Source of the DNA: Galeruca laticollis
Taxonomy: Eukaryota; Arthropoda; Insecta; Coleoptera; Chrysomelidae
Length of the DNA: 64,000 nt
Direction: 5' to 3'
NCBI GenBank assembly: GCA_963921935.1
Contig: OY998178.1
Coordinates: 58,067,451 to 58,131,450 of the forward strand
Shown: positions 1 through 9,745 of the stretch, piece after piece
Position numbering within the stretch: the stretch's first letter is position 1
Layout of the letters: the number at the start of each line of letters is the position of its first letter
Made by a program: the position numbers and the translations under genes
The notes under the pieces: generated by a model
What the model was told of the DNA's origin: nothing
The model's input: the letters and a program-made list of their open reading frames with translations, nothing else
Database searches by the model: none

Positions 1-245
1 TCTCATGTACCTCAAACAAAATGTAGTTATGATCGCTAAGGGTCTCCCTGTCACTCACATACCAATTTTTTATTACAATATAATTGGTTGATAGCGTTAT
101 TTCTCTGGAATGTAGGTCTATCTCCATGGTTTTGACAGACAAGGTCGTTTTCTGCCATCCATTCCACTAGGGCTTCTTCCCTTTTATCTGTATTTCTCAT
201 TCCCCATTGGGCATATTTTCCATTGACGTCTCCTACTTTTTACTT
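1..245 (-). pseudogene. LINE endonuclease-domain fragment (R1/I type)
   Basis: Read on the minus strand from about 245, this stretch encodes a piece of an AP-like endonuclease of a non-LTR retrotransposon. The motif VGDVNGKYAQWG matches the 'GDFN' metal-binding block, NDLVCQNHGDRPTFQR matches the block that follows it, and after a frame change SDHNYILFE gives the catalytic SDH block. The window edge cuts the element and the frame is broken near 70. The GDFN...RGDRPTF pattern is typical of R1/I-group LINEs and may be the family seen at 14.3-15.9 kb on the same strand, but the two pieces do not overlap, so this is inference. Confidence 0.6.
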
Positions 246-1190
246 TATGTAGATGGTGATAAATTCCCACGTTGAACAGACCCAACAGATACAGGGTGTT
301 TCATTTAAATTAAGCCAGAAATTTATGTGTTAAATGGTTAGTGTTATACTGTCATATTAAAAACACCCAATATATTACAGCATACCAGTAAATATTGGAA
401 ACAGAATGTTGGAAGCTTTTAGTGAGATAGTGTAAAGCAAATGTGGTTATTCGTTTTTATTTTGAAGTTATTGTATTTTTTCGGAGGATCTACAAATTAT
501 GTAAAATCGATTTATCCTGGAAACTGAACTGGATAGGTATAGGGAAATTTCAATGAACTCACATTATTTTTAATAGTACAATTCAAAAATGTGATAAAAT
601 ACAGGGTGTTCCATTTAAAGGAACCTAACTCTGATACCGCACGCTTTTTTGGAGCACCCTGTATATTCTAATATATTTTTAAATTAAAGTCCTGAGTAAT
701 CTACTTAATTCTACGTCTAATTTTTTCTTATTTTATTTGCCGTTAAGACGCCAGAGAATAGTTCATTCATTGTGCCCCACCCTGTATCCATATATATGTC
801 CTGGCCTTAGTAAGGTGCAAACGGAAATTTATGTGTGAGATAATTTCAACTATTCAAAGCCTAACACAAATTGAAATAAAATTTAAATAATGATAAATAA
901 CAACCAGTAAGAATGTAAGTACCGAATACATATTGAAAAACAAACAGTCATATTTAGATTTCACTTTAAATTAGAATATAACGTACAAATAATAATAATA
1001 TCTAATATAAATTGCCAAATAAAAATAGAAAAGAAGCAATAACACAACGCGATGAAAGCTAATTACCTCAAATAGAATCTTGAAGTCTACCTAAAATATA
1101 GCATGGCTGGATTTAAATTCAATTAAATATTGCAAGCAACATAGGATTTTGGTCTTCTCGCCTTTTTGGCTGAAAATTGAAATAAGTAGA
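246..1190. other. Non-coding stretch with mariner-type TIR remnants
   Basis: No coding potential seen. It contains four copies of a TACAGGGTG-type terminal motif: forward at 290 and 600, reversed (CACCCTGTA) ending at 663 and 786. The inner pair makes a 64-bp mini-element and the outer pair a possible ~500-bp one. The rest is AT-rich and unassigned. Confidence 0.4.
600..663. mobile_element. 64-bp mini-MITE with TACAGGGTG...CACCCTGTA ends
   Basis: The stretch starts TACAGGGTGTTCCATTTAAA and ends GGAGCACCCTGTA, so the 9 terminal bases are perfect inverted repeats beginning and ending in TA, the Tc1/mariner target dinucleotide. No internal coding is possible. The motif also appears at 290 and 778-786, which may be the ends of an older element around this one. 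Confidence 0.4.
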
Positions 1191-1639
1191 TAATAATCAG
1201 TATATAACAGGGGGCAAGACAACTCTATGGAAGAATTGAGAGAGAAATTAAAAAACATGGAAGAGAGAGACCAACAAAAAGAGGAAACCGACAAGAGAAT
1301 GGTACATAAGCTAGATTATATGAAAAATCAGAAAACAAGGAGATAAGCAGTTGCAAATAAAACACCTGCTTGGCCACATGAGACAAGCAATAAGAGAGGG
1401 ACACTTAGCGACAGTTAAATACAATAAACTTATCATAAGCGGAACGGAATATTCTATAGAGGATGTAAAGCGATGGAAAACTGGAACACTACACACAGCC
1501 GGTGGCAGTATAGAAATAAACACCAAAGAAAGGGGGAAAACTAGAACAGCGAGCGAGAGAGAGAACGATTAAACAGGAAGAGAAAATCATAAAACAAAGA
1601 GGAAACAAAAATGTGCATAAAAAATTAGATCACGCAAGG

Positions 1640-2510
1640 GGGACCAGGACAAATATATGGCGCTGACGGAGGCTAAAAAATTTGGATATTAATGAGAATC
1701 AGAATAAGGTAATGGGAGAATGGAGGTGGAACAAGAAAATAAAACTGATACAAATAATGTTATAAACATAGAACACTCAAAAATGACTAAATACAACATT
1801 GTTAAGAAAAACAAAAATTCTAAACGAAATACAAAGAAGAAAGTAAACAAAAACAAGCGACTTGCATTATCAAAAAAAATGTTAGAACCAGGAAAATCGG
1901 CAAAATGGAAGAAACATGAATTTACATTTTTCTACAGTGGAGAGAATAAAGAAGGAAACAAGAGAGTGGTGTTTTATGTAAAAAAGAACATTCGATGAAA
2001 TATAATAAACGTCAAGCCAGAAAATGGAAGAATCGCAACACTGGGATTGAAAATGAAGAAGCACAATATAAGCATAGTAGTAGTTATATTTACGCACCGA
2101 CAGAAACTGCAGAACCGCACGCAAAGAACGAATTCTACGAAACGCTAATTAAAGTTTGCGAAGAAATACTAAGGAAAAACGAAATAATAATATCAGGTGA
2201 CGCAATCGCAAAATTGGGTAAAGAAGCATACTTATGAGAAATAATAGGTAACGAAAAAGGAACTACACATGACAAAACTAACGGTAACGGTCAAAGACTC
2301 TACCAGTTAATACTATCAACAAAGTTCATACACCCAAAAAAACACAAAATAAGCACCCAGGAGGACAAGTAAGAGAAACAGACAGTCCACGAATTGACCA
2401 CGAGAGGTAACTGCAAAAAAACAATAGACACAAGAACATACAGAGGCGCAAACGCAGACACAGATCACTACCTAGTAATGATGATAATGAGATGACTAAA
2501 AGATGCAAAG
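1640..2510 (+). pseudogene. LINE endonuclease domain, frameshifted
   Basis: Pieces in three frames resemble an exonuclease-endonuclease-phosphatase domain. KGEVEVEQENK-like sequence is near 1720. FYSGENKEGNKRVVFYVKKN (to 1998) matches the strand that normally reads 'YSGvdk..rGVaf'. YIYAPTETAEPHAKNEFYETL and then IIISGDAIAKLG (to 2237) match the 'GVYAPTE...GDFNA' block, with the catalytic Asn replaced. TRTYRGANADTDHYLV (about 2430-2480) matches the final 'DH' block. The target-nicking enzyme is certainly inactive: it is split by frame changes near 1998 and 2240 and the GDFN motif is altered. Confidence 0.65.
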
Positions 2511-2559
2511 TACTATAACGCAACAAATAAGACAAGCATTTTTAACATAGAAAACTGAG

Positions 2560-3487
2560 GAACTGAAAAAAATAAGGAATCAATACGAACATAAAATTAC
2601 AGAAAATATTGACAATCAAACACTCATTATGTCAGATATTGAAAATAGTTGGAAAGAAATAAAAAACATCGTACTGAAAGCAGCAGAGCAAGTAATAGGG
2701 AAAAAAAGTAAAAAAAAGGAGAAAAAAGAATGGTATGACCAACAATTTGAAGAAATAAGAAAACAAAAAACACAGCAAGATTAAAATGGATAAATACAAA
2801 CCAAGTATCGGATAGAAGAACATATGAGATATTCAGAAATAGAGGAAATCCAACGTACAAAAATCACAAAAATGGCTGGCCAAATGGAAGATTGGAAGAA
2901 ATAGAGAACGATAGACGTAACAAGAACCTAAGACAATTCTTAAAAAAGATAAAGGCATCGACCAAACATTCCAATAAAACAAGGGGAATAAAAAATGAAA
3001 ATGGCGTAACAGTACATGAAGGCACTTAAATGATTAAAATATAGGAAACGTATTATAGCTAAATGCTTCATGAAGATGATATCTAGGAGAGGAAAGTCAG
3101 AGGAGAAGACCAAGTAGCAGCAGAGATGTTGAAGTATGGCGGGGAACTGCTTCCGAAGACAATATGCAAAATAATCCAACAAATTTGGGCGGGAAATAAA
3201 AAGCCAAACATACAGAAATACCCATCCACAAAAAAGGAGATAAGGAAGTTTGCAAAAATTATATACCAAGCACCCTACATAATACCCCTACAAAATACCT
3301 GCAAACACAATAAATCAAAAATCGAAAACTGAAACCATACACAGAGAGAATAATTGACGACTAGCAAAACGGGTTAAGACCAGAAAAATCAACTGTAACG
3401 GCAATACACACCATCGAGATGATCCTTGTAAAATCCATGGAATACAAAAATGATCTACACGTCATTTTTATAGATTTCAAGAATGTA
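2560..3487 (+). pseudogene. LINE linker and RT N-terminal half, frameshifted
   Basis: The linker reads WKEIKNIVLKAAEQVIGKK (about 2645-2705), typical of the stretch before the RT of RTE-like LINEs. RT motifs follow: QVAAEMLKYGGELL (3110-3150, matching 'GIPAELLKYGG') and a palm start ending IDFKN just before the rosa insertion at 3488. The bases after the insertion (from 4805) continue this as the palm 'IDFKxxFDS' motif. Several frame changes lie between 2790 and 3110. Confidence 0.65.
3486..3487. other. Left TA target duplication of the rosa-like element
   Basis: TA immediately precedes the element's 5' terminal repeat and is matched by TA at 4803-4804 after the 3' repeat. Confidence 0.85.
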
Positions 3488-3517
3488 CGGTATCCGCCAA
3501 AATAAACAGTACCGAAA
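3488..3517 (+). repeat. Left terminal inverted repeat, rosa-like element
   Basis: The 30-bp repeat pairs with 4773-4802 with a single mismatch at the second position. Confidence 0.9.
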
Positions 3518-3623
3518 CAGAGAGTGCTGTGGAGTAGTTTATGTAATATGGATTTGTAATATTTGACTTAATTGTCATTAGTTGATATATTAATAGTACG
3601 CTGCAGTTAAATTTGATTTAAAA

Positions 3624-4820
3624 ATGCTTCTAACAACGGAAGAAAAAGTTTTTTTGGTAGAGCATTATTTTCGTTCATACGGAAAAGGTCGTAATGATGG
3701 TCCAAGCTTAGAACAGGTGTCAATAAAATATCAACAAAAATTTAATAAAGCAGCTCCTAGTAAAAGTGTGATGTTAGCTGTTGTTGAAAAATTTCGTCGC
3801 ACTGGTAGTGTATTGTGTCAACGTAAAGGTTCTTCAGGTCGTCGAAAAACAGTATGCACTAACGAAAATGACGGACGTGTTTTTAACCAAGTTATGCAAT
3901 CACCTCAAAGAAGTCTTGTAAGAACTGCATGTAAACTCAACATTAGTGAAACGTCTTTACGTCGCATGTTCAAATCAATTGGTGGTTATCCATACCGTAT
4001 TCAAGTTGGACAACGACTAAATGCTGCGGACAAACGTGCAAGAGAAATTTACTGTGGTCGCATGTTGAGTTTAATTTACGAAGATCCCGAATTTTTGAAA
4101 AACATATGGTTTTCAGACGAGAGTCACGTTCATCTTGGCGGCTATATTAATCGACAAACAACCAGATTCCTTGGATTTGAACGTCCTGATGTCATTGTAA
4201 AGAAACCACTCCACAGTCTTCGAGTTACCGTTTGGTGCGCGGTATCTGGTCATGGAATGATTGGTCCTTATTTCGTTGAAGATGATAATCAGAATCCACT
4301 TACTGTCAACCAAGAGCGTTATAGAGAGAAAATTATTATACCTTTTGTGAGAGATCTAAATAAGTTTTGCCGTGCACGAAATCTACAGTTTCGCACACAA
4401 TGGTTCCATCAAGATGGTGCAACGAGCCATACAGCTGTGCGCACCTTAGACTTACTCCGTCAGCATTTCGATAATAGAATAATTTCTCGGGGAACAGACC
4501 TGGAATATCCTTCTCATTCACCTGATCTGACACCACCTGACGCATACATTTGGGGCATAATGAAGGACAAAATATTTCACTCGGTAAATCCGCCGGCGAA
4601 TATTGCCGAACTACGGGAAAGAATACAAAATATTTTTCGGCAGTTACCTCAACCACTTTTTATAAATATGTTTATTGACTTACAAAATCGATATGAAGCT
4701 TGTTTCCGTCGAAATGGTGAAAATTTTGAACACTTTACATTACAGAAATGGAAAATTAATTTTTATTTTTATTTTCGGTACTGTTTATTTTGGCGGATAC
4801 TGTATTTGATTCAACTATAA
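3624..4820 (+). CDS. DD41D (rosa-like) mariner-superfamily transposase
   Basis: Cut-and-paste transposase of about 390 residues. The N-terminal ~65 residues are a helix-turn-helix DUF4817-type domain (VEKFRRTGSV at 54-63), with a second HTH at about 95-125. The DDE_3-type catalytic domain follows: D165 in FSDESH, D264 in HQDGAT and D306 in SPDLTPPDAYIWG. D264 and D306 are separated by 41 residues, the spacing of the DD41D/rosa group, rather than DD34D mariner or DD34E Tc1. The ATG lies 136 bp inside the left repeat. The frame has no stop within the element: it reads through the right inverted repeat into flanking LINE DNA and stops at 4818-4820, so the last six residues come from the host. 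Either the native stop has mutated or a late frameshift has occurred. Confidence 0.9.
   Translation: MLLTTEEKVFLVEHYFRSYGKGRNDGPSLEQVSIKYQQKFNKAAPSKSVMLAVVEKFRRTGSVLCQRKGSSGRRKTVCTNENDGRVFNQVMQSPQRSLVRTACKLNISETSLRRMFKSIGGYPYRIQVGQRLNAADKRAREIYCGRMLSLIYEDPEFLKNIWFSDESHVHLGGYINRQTTRFLGFERPDVIVKKPLHSLRVTVWCAVSGHGMIGPYFVEDDNQNPLTVNQERYREKIIIPFVRDLNKFCRARNLQFRTQWFHQDGATSHTAVRTLDLLRQHFDNRIISRGTDLEYPSHSPDLTPPDAYIWGIMKDKIFHSVNPPANIAELRERIQNIFRQLPQPLFINMFIDLQNRYEACFRRNGENFEHFTLQKWKINFYFYFRYCLFWRILYLIQL
4773..4802 (-). repeat. Right terminal inverted repeat, rosa-like element
   Basis: The reverse complement matches the left repeat over 30 bp with one mismatch. It is translated as the tail of the transposase frame, which is unusual. 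Confidence 0.9.
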
Positions 4821-5504
4821 CACCCAAGATCATAGAAGCACTAAAAATATTAGGAATCATAAAAAAGCTTAGGAAACTGATGGCCCTACAAAGCACTAAA
4901 TGGAAAATAAAATTTCAGGGTGAGATATCAGAAGAATTCAAAATGGATATAGGGGTAAAACAATTTCTCCAACATTGTTTAACCTAGTACTCGAATCCAT
5001 TTCAAGGAATGCAAACTTGAAGGATAAAAATATTTTAGTGAACGAGGCCCAGTTAATCGCTTATGCCGACGACCTCACAATCGTCGCTAGAACAAAGAAA
5101 AGTCTAATGAAAGCTGTACAGAAGCTAGCCGCAGAGGCAAAAATATTCGCATTGTGAATAAATGAAAACAAGGCAAAATATAAGGGAGTGGGGAAAGGAA
5201 AACAGAGCAACCATACTCATTTAAGAATAAAAAATTACAACTTTGGAATTGTATCAACAAATCTAAATCGATCAGCAAAAAAAGAAAGATACAAATCTAT
5301 AAGACTTTTATCCGACCAGTCATTACTTACGCACTAGGAACAACAACTATAAACAAAAAATAAGAAGTTGATTTAAAAATACTAGAAAGGAAAATATTGA
5401 GAACCATACTTGGACCAAACACAACAAAAGATGTAGATAGAAGATTAAAAATAGGCATAGAAATAGAAAAGGTAGTAGATGAAGAAAATATAGTACGATA
5501 TATA
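4805..5504 (+). pseudogene. LINE RT palm and thumb (YADD), frameshifted
   Basis: This continues the LINE after the rosa insertion. The catalytic RT motif is AYADDLTIVA, with YADD encoded at 5062-5073. Thumb and C-terminal sequence follows: KIQIYKTFIRPVITYALGT (about 5290-5340) and LERKILRTILGPN (about 5380-5420). It ends IVRYI at the Tc1 insertion (5505), and IKAK continues at 9511. Several stops and frame changes make it inactive. Confidence 0.75.
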
Positions 5505-5851
5505 AACACATAAAAAATGTTTAAGGAACACCTCTATTATTCCACTTTTCTTAACAAAAATTTGAATACTTTTCTGTAAGTACATATCATTAGATTTTAA
5601 AGCTGTTCTCTACAAATCAATATATACCATGGACATTTATTAGTCAAATGCACATATTTATTAAGGCAAAAGCGACAACCTCAAAATTCGTATCGTTAAC
5701 CGCTTCAAATTGCAAATGTGAAGTAAATATACTCTCTCAACGTGCAACTACGCCTCGACAGGATCGATATGAGGTAGGATTAGCTCGTTGAAATGTGCAT
5801 TAAACTGCACGCGAACTCTCTAAGGCCTTAGCAAATATTAACAACATAAAT

Positions 5852-6176
5852 GTGTGCGATCAAACTTTGAGGAATATATTACATGATTTTGGCGTGCACG
5901 CCAGACGACCATTGAGGGTTCCCATGTTAAGTCTGGGAAATAGTGGACTAAAGTTAAGGTGGGCACAACAACATGTACATTGGGGCTTACAAGAATGGAG
6001 TTATGTGTTATTCACAAATGAAGCTAGGTTTTGGTTCTATCCTGATTCAAGAAGAGTGAGAGTCTGGAGAGGACCTGGTCGATAGGTTATGATGGTGGCT
6101 AGAATAAGTTTTCATCATCGAACTGTTCCTGGTTTTGTGGAAGGCACTTTGAAACAATATCAATATATTGATCGTA
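5852..6176 (+). pseudogene. Tc1-like transposase, N-terminal part
   Basis: Sequence of Tc1 transposase type: an HTH region (CDQTLRNILHDFGVHARRP) and the first catalytic block written FTNEARFWFYPD, where most Tc1 enzymes have FSDESRF. The catalytic Asp is therefore replaced by Asn. After VRVWRGPGR a stop at 6083-6085 interrupts; YQYIDRIL-like sequence then runs up to the hAT target duplication at 6177. Inactive. Confidence 0.75.
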
Positions 6177-6184
6177 TCCTAGAA
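6177..6184. other. Left 8-bp target duplication of the hAT element
   Basis: TCCTAGAA, identical to 9019-9026; 8 bp is the hAT superfamily hallmark. Confidence 0.95.
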
Positions 6185-6586
6185 CAGTGATCCGCAACCT
6201 TTCCTCATCTGAGGCACACCAAACTGCTCCCTAGAATTTCGTGGCACACCAAAATCTAAAATATATTTATAGCAGTGGCGTAGCTAGGTCGGGGGTCAGT
6301 TCACTCCATGTATACTGATTATTTATGGATGTCCAAACTACCTTAGTTTTTTTTATTGTTTTAAAATGTGAAGAAGCCCCTTTCAGATTTGGGGCATCAA
6401 AATTTTCACTCAGGACATAATACATATTTTTTTTTTATTTTTTTTTATTATTCAGATAGAATGAAAAATACAAATAGGTACATACATGAGATCTATACTA
6501 AATACTAGGTAGGACAGGTAGGTATACTAAATTTACTTCTGTTGACACGTCAATAGTAATAAATATTTTGACATGATGATGACTGA

Positions 6587-8452
6587 TTAATGTGATACCT
6601 GCGCTTGCTTCGTTGAACACAAAAGTTTTATATTCGGCTCAATTTTAGACAGCGCAACTCTTATTTCTTGGTCAAGATCTTTTAAGCATGACCGTTTATC
6701 ATTTTTAATTAATACAAGCGTTGAAAAACTTTGCTCACATAAATATGTTTTGGAAAACGGAAGTAGTGTGAAGATGGCCTTGTCGGAGATGCGTGGATAT
6801 TCTGTCTTGATGGAAATCCAGAAAACATCTAACGGAACTTCGTCGAATTTAAGTTTTAGGGTCATATCATTACTTAATTCTGTGAACTCCTCTCGAGTTT
6901 GCAATGGCAGTGCTTCCGTGGAACTTATTGCATTGGTTGCGAAAGGATTTCGAATCCAATTGTATTGTTCCGTGTTGATAGAATGGAAATAGTATTCAAA
7001 TTTTTGTTGAAGCATACTTAAATGTTGTTGGGCCAAATCCACAATCAACTGCTTGTTTTCGATCGTACTGTGGTTGGTCCTGTGATACATTTATTCTAGA
7101 CATCCTTTTTGCAACTGTTCCTGCCAAAGCTCAAGTTTCTTTTTGAACCCTTGTAATTTATCGGAGCACGTCAATATATTTTCATTCCGTCCTTGCATTT
7201 TTTTATTAAGTTCATTCAGATGTTCGAATATATCAGCCATGTATGCAAGTTTGGCTATCCAGTATTCATCATGAAGGTGCTGGCATAGATCGTACATATC
7301 TTGACTTGAAAGAAACTCACGCACTTCGTAGCGAAGTTCAAACAGTCGAGCTAAAACTTTTCCCCGGGATAACCAACGAACTTCTGTATAAAACAGTAAG
7401 GATTCATGTTCGCTTCCCATTTCTTCACAGAGTATTCCAAAGATTCGCGAATCTAAGGCTCTCGATTTAATTATGTTTATGATCTTAATACGAGTACATT
7501 CATTCATTGTGATCGAAAGCTGTTCGGGCAAATTTTTGACCATCAATGCTTCTCGATGTATGCAGCAATGTGTAATTTGTATTGACGGATTTTTTTGTTT
7601 TACACAAGATACAAAACCTTTCTTACTGCCCATCATTGCAGCAGCACCATCTGTACAAATAGCAACGCAATTGGTCCACTGAATATTATGTATTTTAAAA
7701 AAATTATCAGTTACTTGGAAAATTTGTTCACCGGTAGTTCTCTCTGGAACCTCCTTACAAAATAAATAATGTTCTTTAATAGAGTCCTCGTCAACGAAAC
7801 GTACAATAGCCATCAGTTGTGCTTTATTTTTAATATCGGTTGATTCGTCGATTTGAAGCGCAAAAATTCCAGCCGAAATGATTTTTTTAATTAGTGTTCC
7901 CAAAATATCACTTGACATATCTTGGATACGTCTTTTAACAGTATCGGCCGACAAAGAAACTTTACTCACGTCCTTAACTTCGTTTGGCCCAAGCATAAGT
8001 CTAACAATTTCCATGCATGCTGGTTTAATAAGCGTTTCACCGATAGTGTGCGGTTTTTTTTGTTGTGCAATTAATTTTGCAACAAGGTAGCTTGCTTCTA
8101 ATGCCTTTTCAGAAACCGTAACCGCCGATTTCATAAACTGCTTTTGTTTCTTATTTTGATCCAAGCGCCGTTGGAAAAATTGAATGTCTTTTTTGACGCA
8201 ACTGGGATGATTTGTGATCAAATGACGGTTTAGTTTGCTGGGTACCATTGCTTCATTTGACAACTGTTCACCGCAAATGACGCATTCAGGCTTTGGAGCC
8301 GCTTCGTCGCCACACCAAGTGAAACCATATCGAAGGTAGTCTTGATTGTACTTCCTTTTCAGCACCTTTTTTGCTCTTTTTGCAGCACTTATGCTGGAGC
8401 TTGTGCTAGGTTCTTCGTCATCTGCTCGTGATTTCAGCAAAAATTTATCCAT
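6587..8452 (-). pseudogene. hAT transposase (ZBED5/Buster-like), one internal stop
   Basis: One long minus-strand frame, interrupted only by TAA at 7091-7093, after which the same frame continues to 6587. The first part (453 residues) has a BED-type zinc finger (CVICGEQL...LNRHLITNHP, about residues 57-83), then the catalytic core with LQIDESTD (first Asp, about residue 202) and AICTDGAAAMMG (second Asp). The second part (167 residues) ends with the hATC dimerisation block: FWISIKTEYPRISDKA then LLPFSKTYLCEQSFSTL. The overall ~620 residues fit ZBED5/SCAND3-like hAT transposases. It is otherwise intact, so it died recently or could be translated by readthrough. It probably acts in the nucleus on its own inverted repeats. 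Confidence 0.9.
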
Positions 8453-8748
8453 ATTTGAAGCATTATAGTTATTTATAAAAGTAGATACTGCAACAAAACT
8501 TAGTCCAGTTTAATTTAATTTATTTAGACACAATATGGCCAACAACGTAAAAAAGAAAACAGGAACTCTAAAAATAACACTTAACTAATTATAACTAATT
8601 TATATTCACTTATTTATAAGGCACAAGAATTTATTTATATAGCAATTCACTATTTATTTCACTCTACGATTTATTTGTTTGCCCGCGTATTTATCTGATT
8701 CACTTGACTATTCGACTCTCTCTGAGTCTCTGAGCGACGACAGGCGCG

Positions 8749-8756
8749 CTTATATA
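8749..8756 (-). promoter_or_regulatory. TATA box of the hAT transposase
   Basis: On the minus strand TATATAAG lies about 300 bp upstream of the transposase ATG (8452), followed by CTCAGAG initiator-like sequence about 30 bp further on. The GC-rich block upstream (8757-8890) contrasts with the AT-rich surroundings. Assigned from position and sequence only. Confidence 0.5.
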
Positions 8757-9018
8757 GGCAGCGGCGATGTTCAGGAAAACATCGAGTCGCGCCTCGAACG
8801 GCACGGATCTTTCTAGTTTAGTCGCCTTCGAGAATCAAGCCGCCGCGCCGCGCCGATAGACGGATAGACGTTTACCATCGGCGCTGTTGTCAGATTGCTT
8901 TATTTTTCGCGGGTCTCGCTACAATACGAATCTGATTCGTATTGTCTGAAAGAGCGGCACACCTCAAGTCGGCTTACGGCACACCAGTGTGCCGTGGCAC
9001 ACCGGTTGCGGAGCACTG

Positions 9019-9026
9019 TCCTAGAA
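9019..9026. other. Right 8-bp target duplication of the hAT element
   Basis: TCCTAGAA, matching 6177-6184. Confidence 0.95.
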
Positions 9027-9235
9027 CCACAGGCCCTGAATTTCGTTACATGCAGGATAATGCAAGGTCACGTACTGCGGCAACAGTAAGAGATTGGTTT
9101 GATAATGACGATATTACACTTCTACCGTGGCCCGCTCCGTGGTTAGACCTTAATCGCATCGAGCAGGTATGGGATATGCTTCAGAGACGGATAACTCTCT
9201 ATCTGCATAGTATTCATACTCGTCAAGGTCTTTAA
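9027..9235 (+). pseudogene. Tc1-like transposase, C-terminal part
   Basis: Downstream of the hAT element the Tc1 frame continues: YMQDNARSRTAATV is the second catalytic block ('QDNAPxHxA' in the family), and LLPWPAPWLDLNRIEQVWDML is the third ('WPARSPDLNPIEHLWD'), with the final Glu of IE(Q/H)xW retained. A frame change lies just after the insertion (9027-9045). The remainder to 9510 is the decayed 3' end of the element. Confidence 0.75.
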
Positions 9236-9510
9236 GATCTCAAAACGAAATTGATAATTGAATTTTAAGAATGCCAAGATGGTGTCAACCTGCAATTAAT
9301 GCCATTGGAGCATATTAGAAACCTTGTTTGTTACTTTATCATATTTTACATTGATTATGATGTTAACAATTTCAGTCAAATTCCACTGAAATCAATATAA
9401 GTTCATTGAGGACTGGTTATACACATCATATCGGTATGTTAGTTTTTAAAATCTAATTGATGTTCATTGGAGAGACAAACTTTGTATTCTATAGACATTT
9501 TTGATGTGTG

Positions 9511-9745
9511 TAAAAGCAAAAGAGACTGGAATCTATGGGACACATTATGATAAGACCACCAACAGAACTCTCAACGATAATGACATGGATTCCGTGAAAG
9601 ACGAGAACAAGAGGAAGACCACGAAGCAGATGGTTGGATCAAGTTGAGGAAGATATAAAAGCATTGAAAATTAGAGTTTGGAAAACAAAATGCAAAGATA
9701 GAAGAAAATGGAAAACTGTAACATATAAGGGCTGAACAGATAAAA
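9511..9745 (+). pseudogene. LINE C-terminal tail
   Basis: After the Tc1 element the LINE resumes with KAK, then in other frames LESMGHIM and TRTRGRPRSRWLDQVEEDIKAL (about 9595-9665), followed by DRRKWKTV and a stop around 9735. The GRPRxRWxDxVxxD block is the conserved end of many insect RTE-like LINE ORFs. Confidence 0.7.

Larger units (their letters stand above)
3488..4802 (+). mobile_element. rosa-like (DD41D) Tc1/mariner element, complete
   Basis: This is a 1,315-bp element with 30-bp terminal inverted repeats differing at one base: the left end starts CGGTATCCGCCAAAATAAAC, and the right end read in reverse starts CAGTATCCGCCAAAATAAAC. A TA target duplication flanks it. One long transposase frame fills the interior. 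It sits inside the RT domain of an older LINE and the LINE frame closes cleanly when it is removed. The intact frame and near-identical ends point to a fairly recent insertion. Confidence 0.93.
6185..9018 (-). mobile_element. hAT element with exact 8-bp target duplication
   Basis: This is a 2,834-bp element bounded by TCCTAGAA at 6177-6184 and 9019-9026. Its ends are 15-bp inverted repeats with one mismatch: CAGTGATCCGCAACC on the left and, reversed, CAGTGCTCCGCAACC on the right. Sub-terminal GGCACACC repeats sit inside both ends. It carries a BED-finger transposase on the minus strand with one internal stop and a clear TATA box upstream. It lies inside the Tc1-like transposase. Confidence 0.95.
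5505..9510 (+). mobile_element. Tc1-like element, itself split by a hAT element
   Basis: A Tc1/mariner element of about 1.16 kb of its own DNA. TA at 5503-5504 and 9511-9512 flanks it. The ends are weakly conserved inverted repeats: the left reads ACACATAAAAAATGT and the right, reversed, ACACATCAAAAATGT. A second matching block, ATCATTAGATTTTAAA, lies about 80 bp inside the left end and reappears inverted near 9450. Removing it joins LINE codons IVRYI to KAK in frame. It is older than the hAT inside it, because the hAT carries a duplication of Tc1 coding sequence. Confidence 0.8.
1206..9745 (+). mobile_element. Decayed RTE-like LINE, host of three nested DNA transposons
   Basis: This is one non-LTR retrotransposon on the plus strand, broken by frameshifts and by two direct insertions, one of which carries a third. 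In order: a charged coiled-coil-like stretch (1230-1350), endonuclease pieces (1640-2500), a linker (2560-2790), RT fingers and palm (3060-3487), the rosa-like insertion (3488-4802), RT palm with YADD at 5062-5073, thumb (to 5504), the Tc1-like insertion (5505-9510), and the C-terminal block rich in GRPRSRWLDQVEED-like sequence (9511-9740). Deleting the insertions with one copy of each TA duplication restores an uninterrupted LINE reading across both junctions, so the LINE came first. The clade is judged from the 'VYAPTE' endonuclease and GRP(R/K)xRWxD tail and is tentative. Confidence 0.75.

Noticed and set aside
1720..1998. Possible stand-alone basic protein
   Set aside because: Basic N-terminal look, but its end (YSGENKEGNKRVVFYVKKN) is an endonuclease strand continuing into the next frame; it is part of the LINE.
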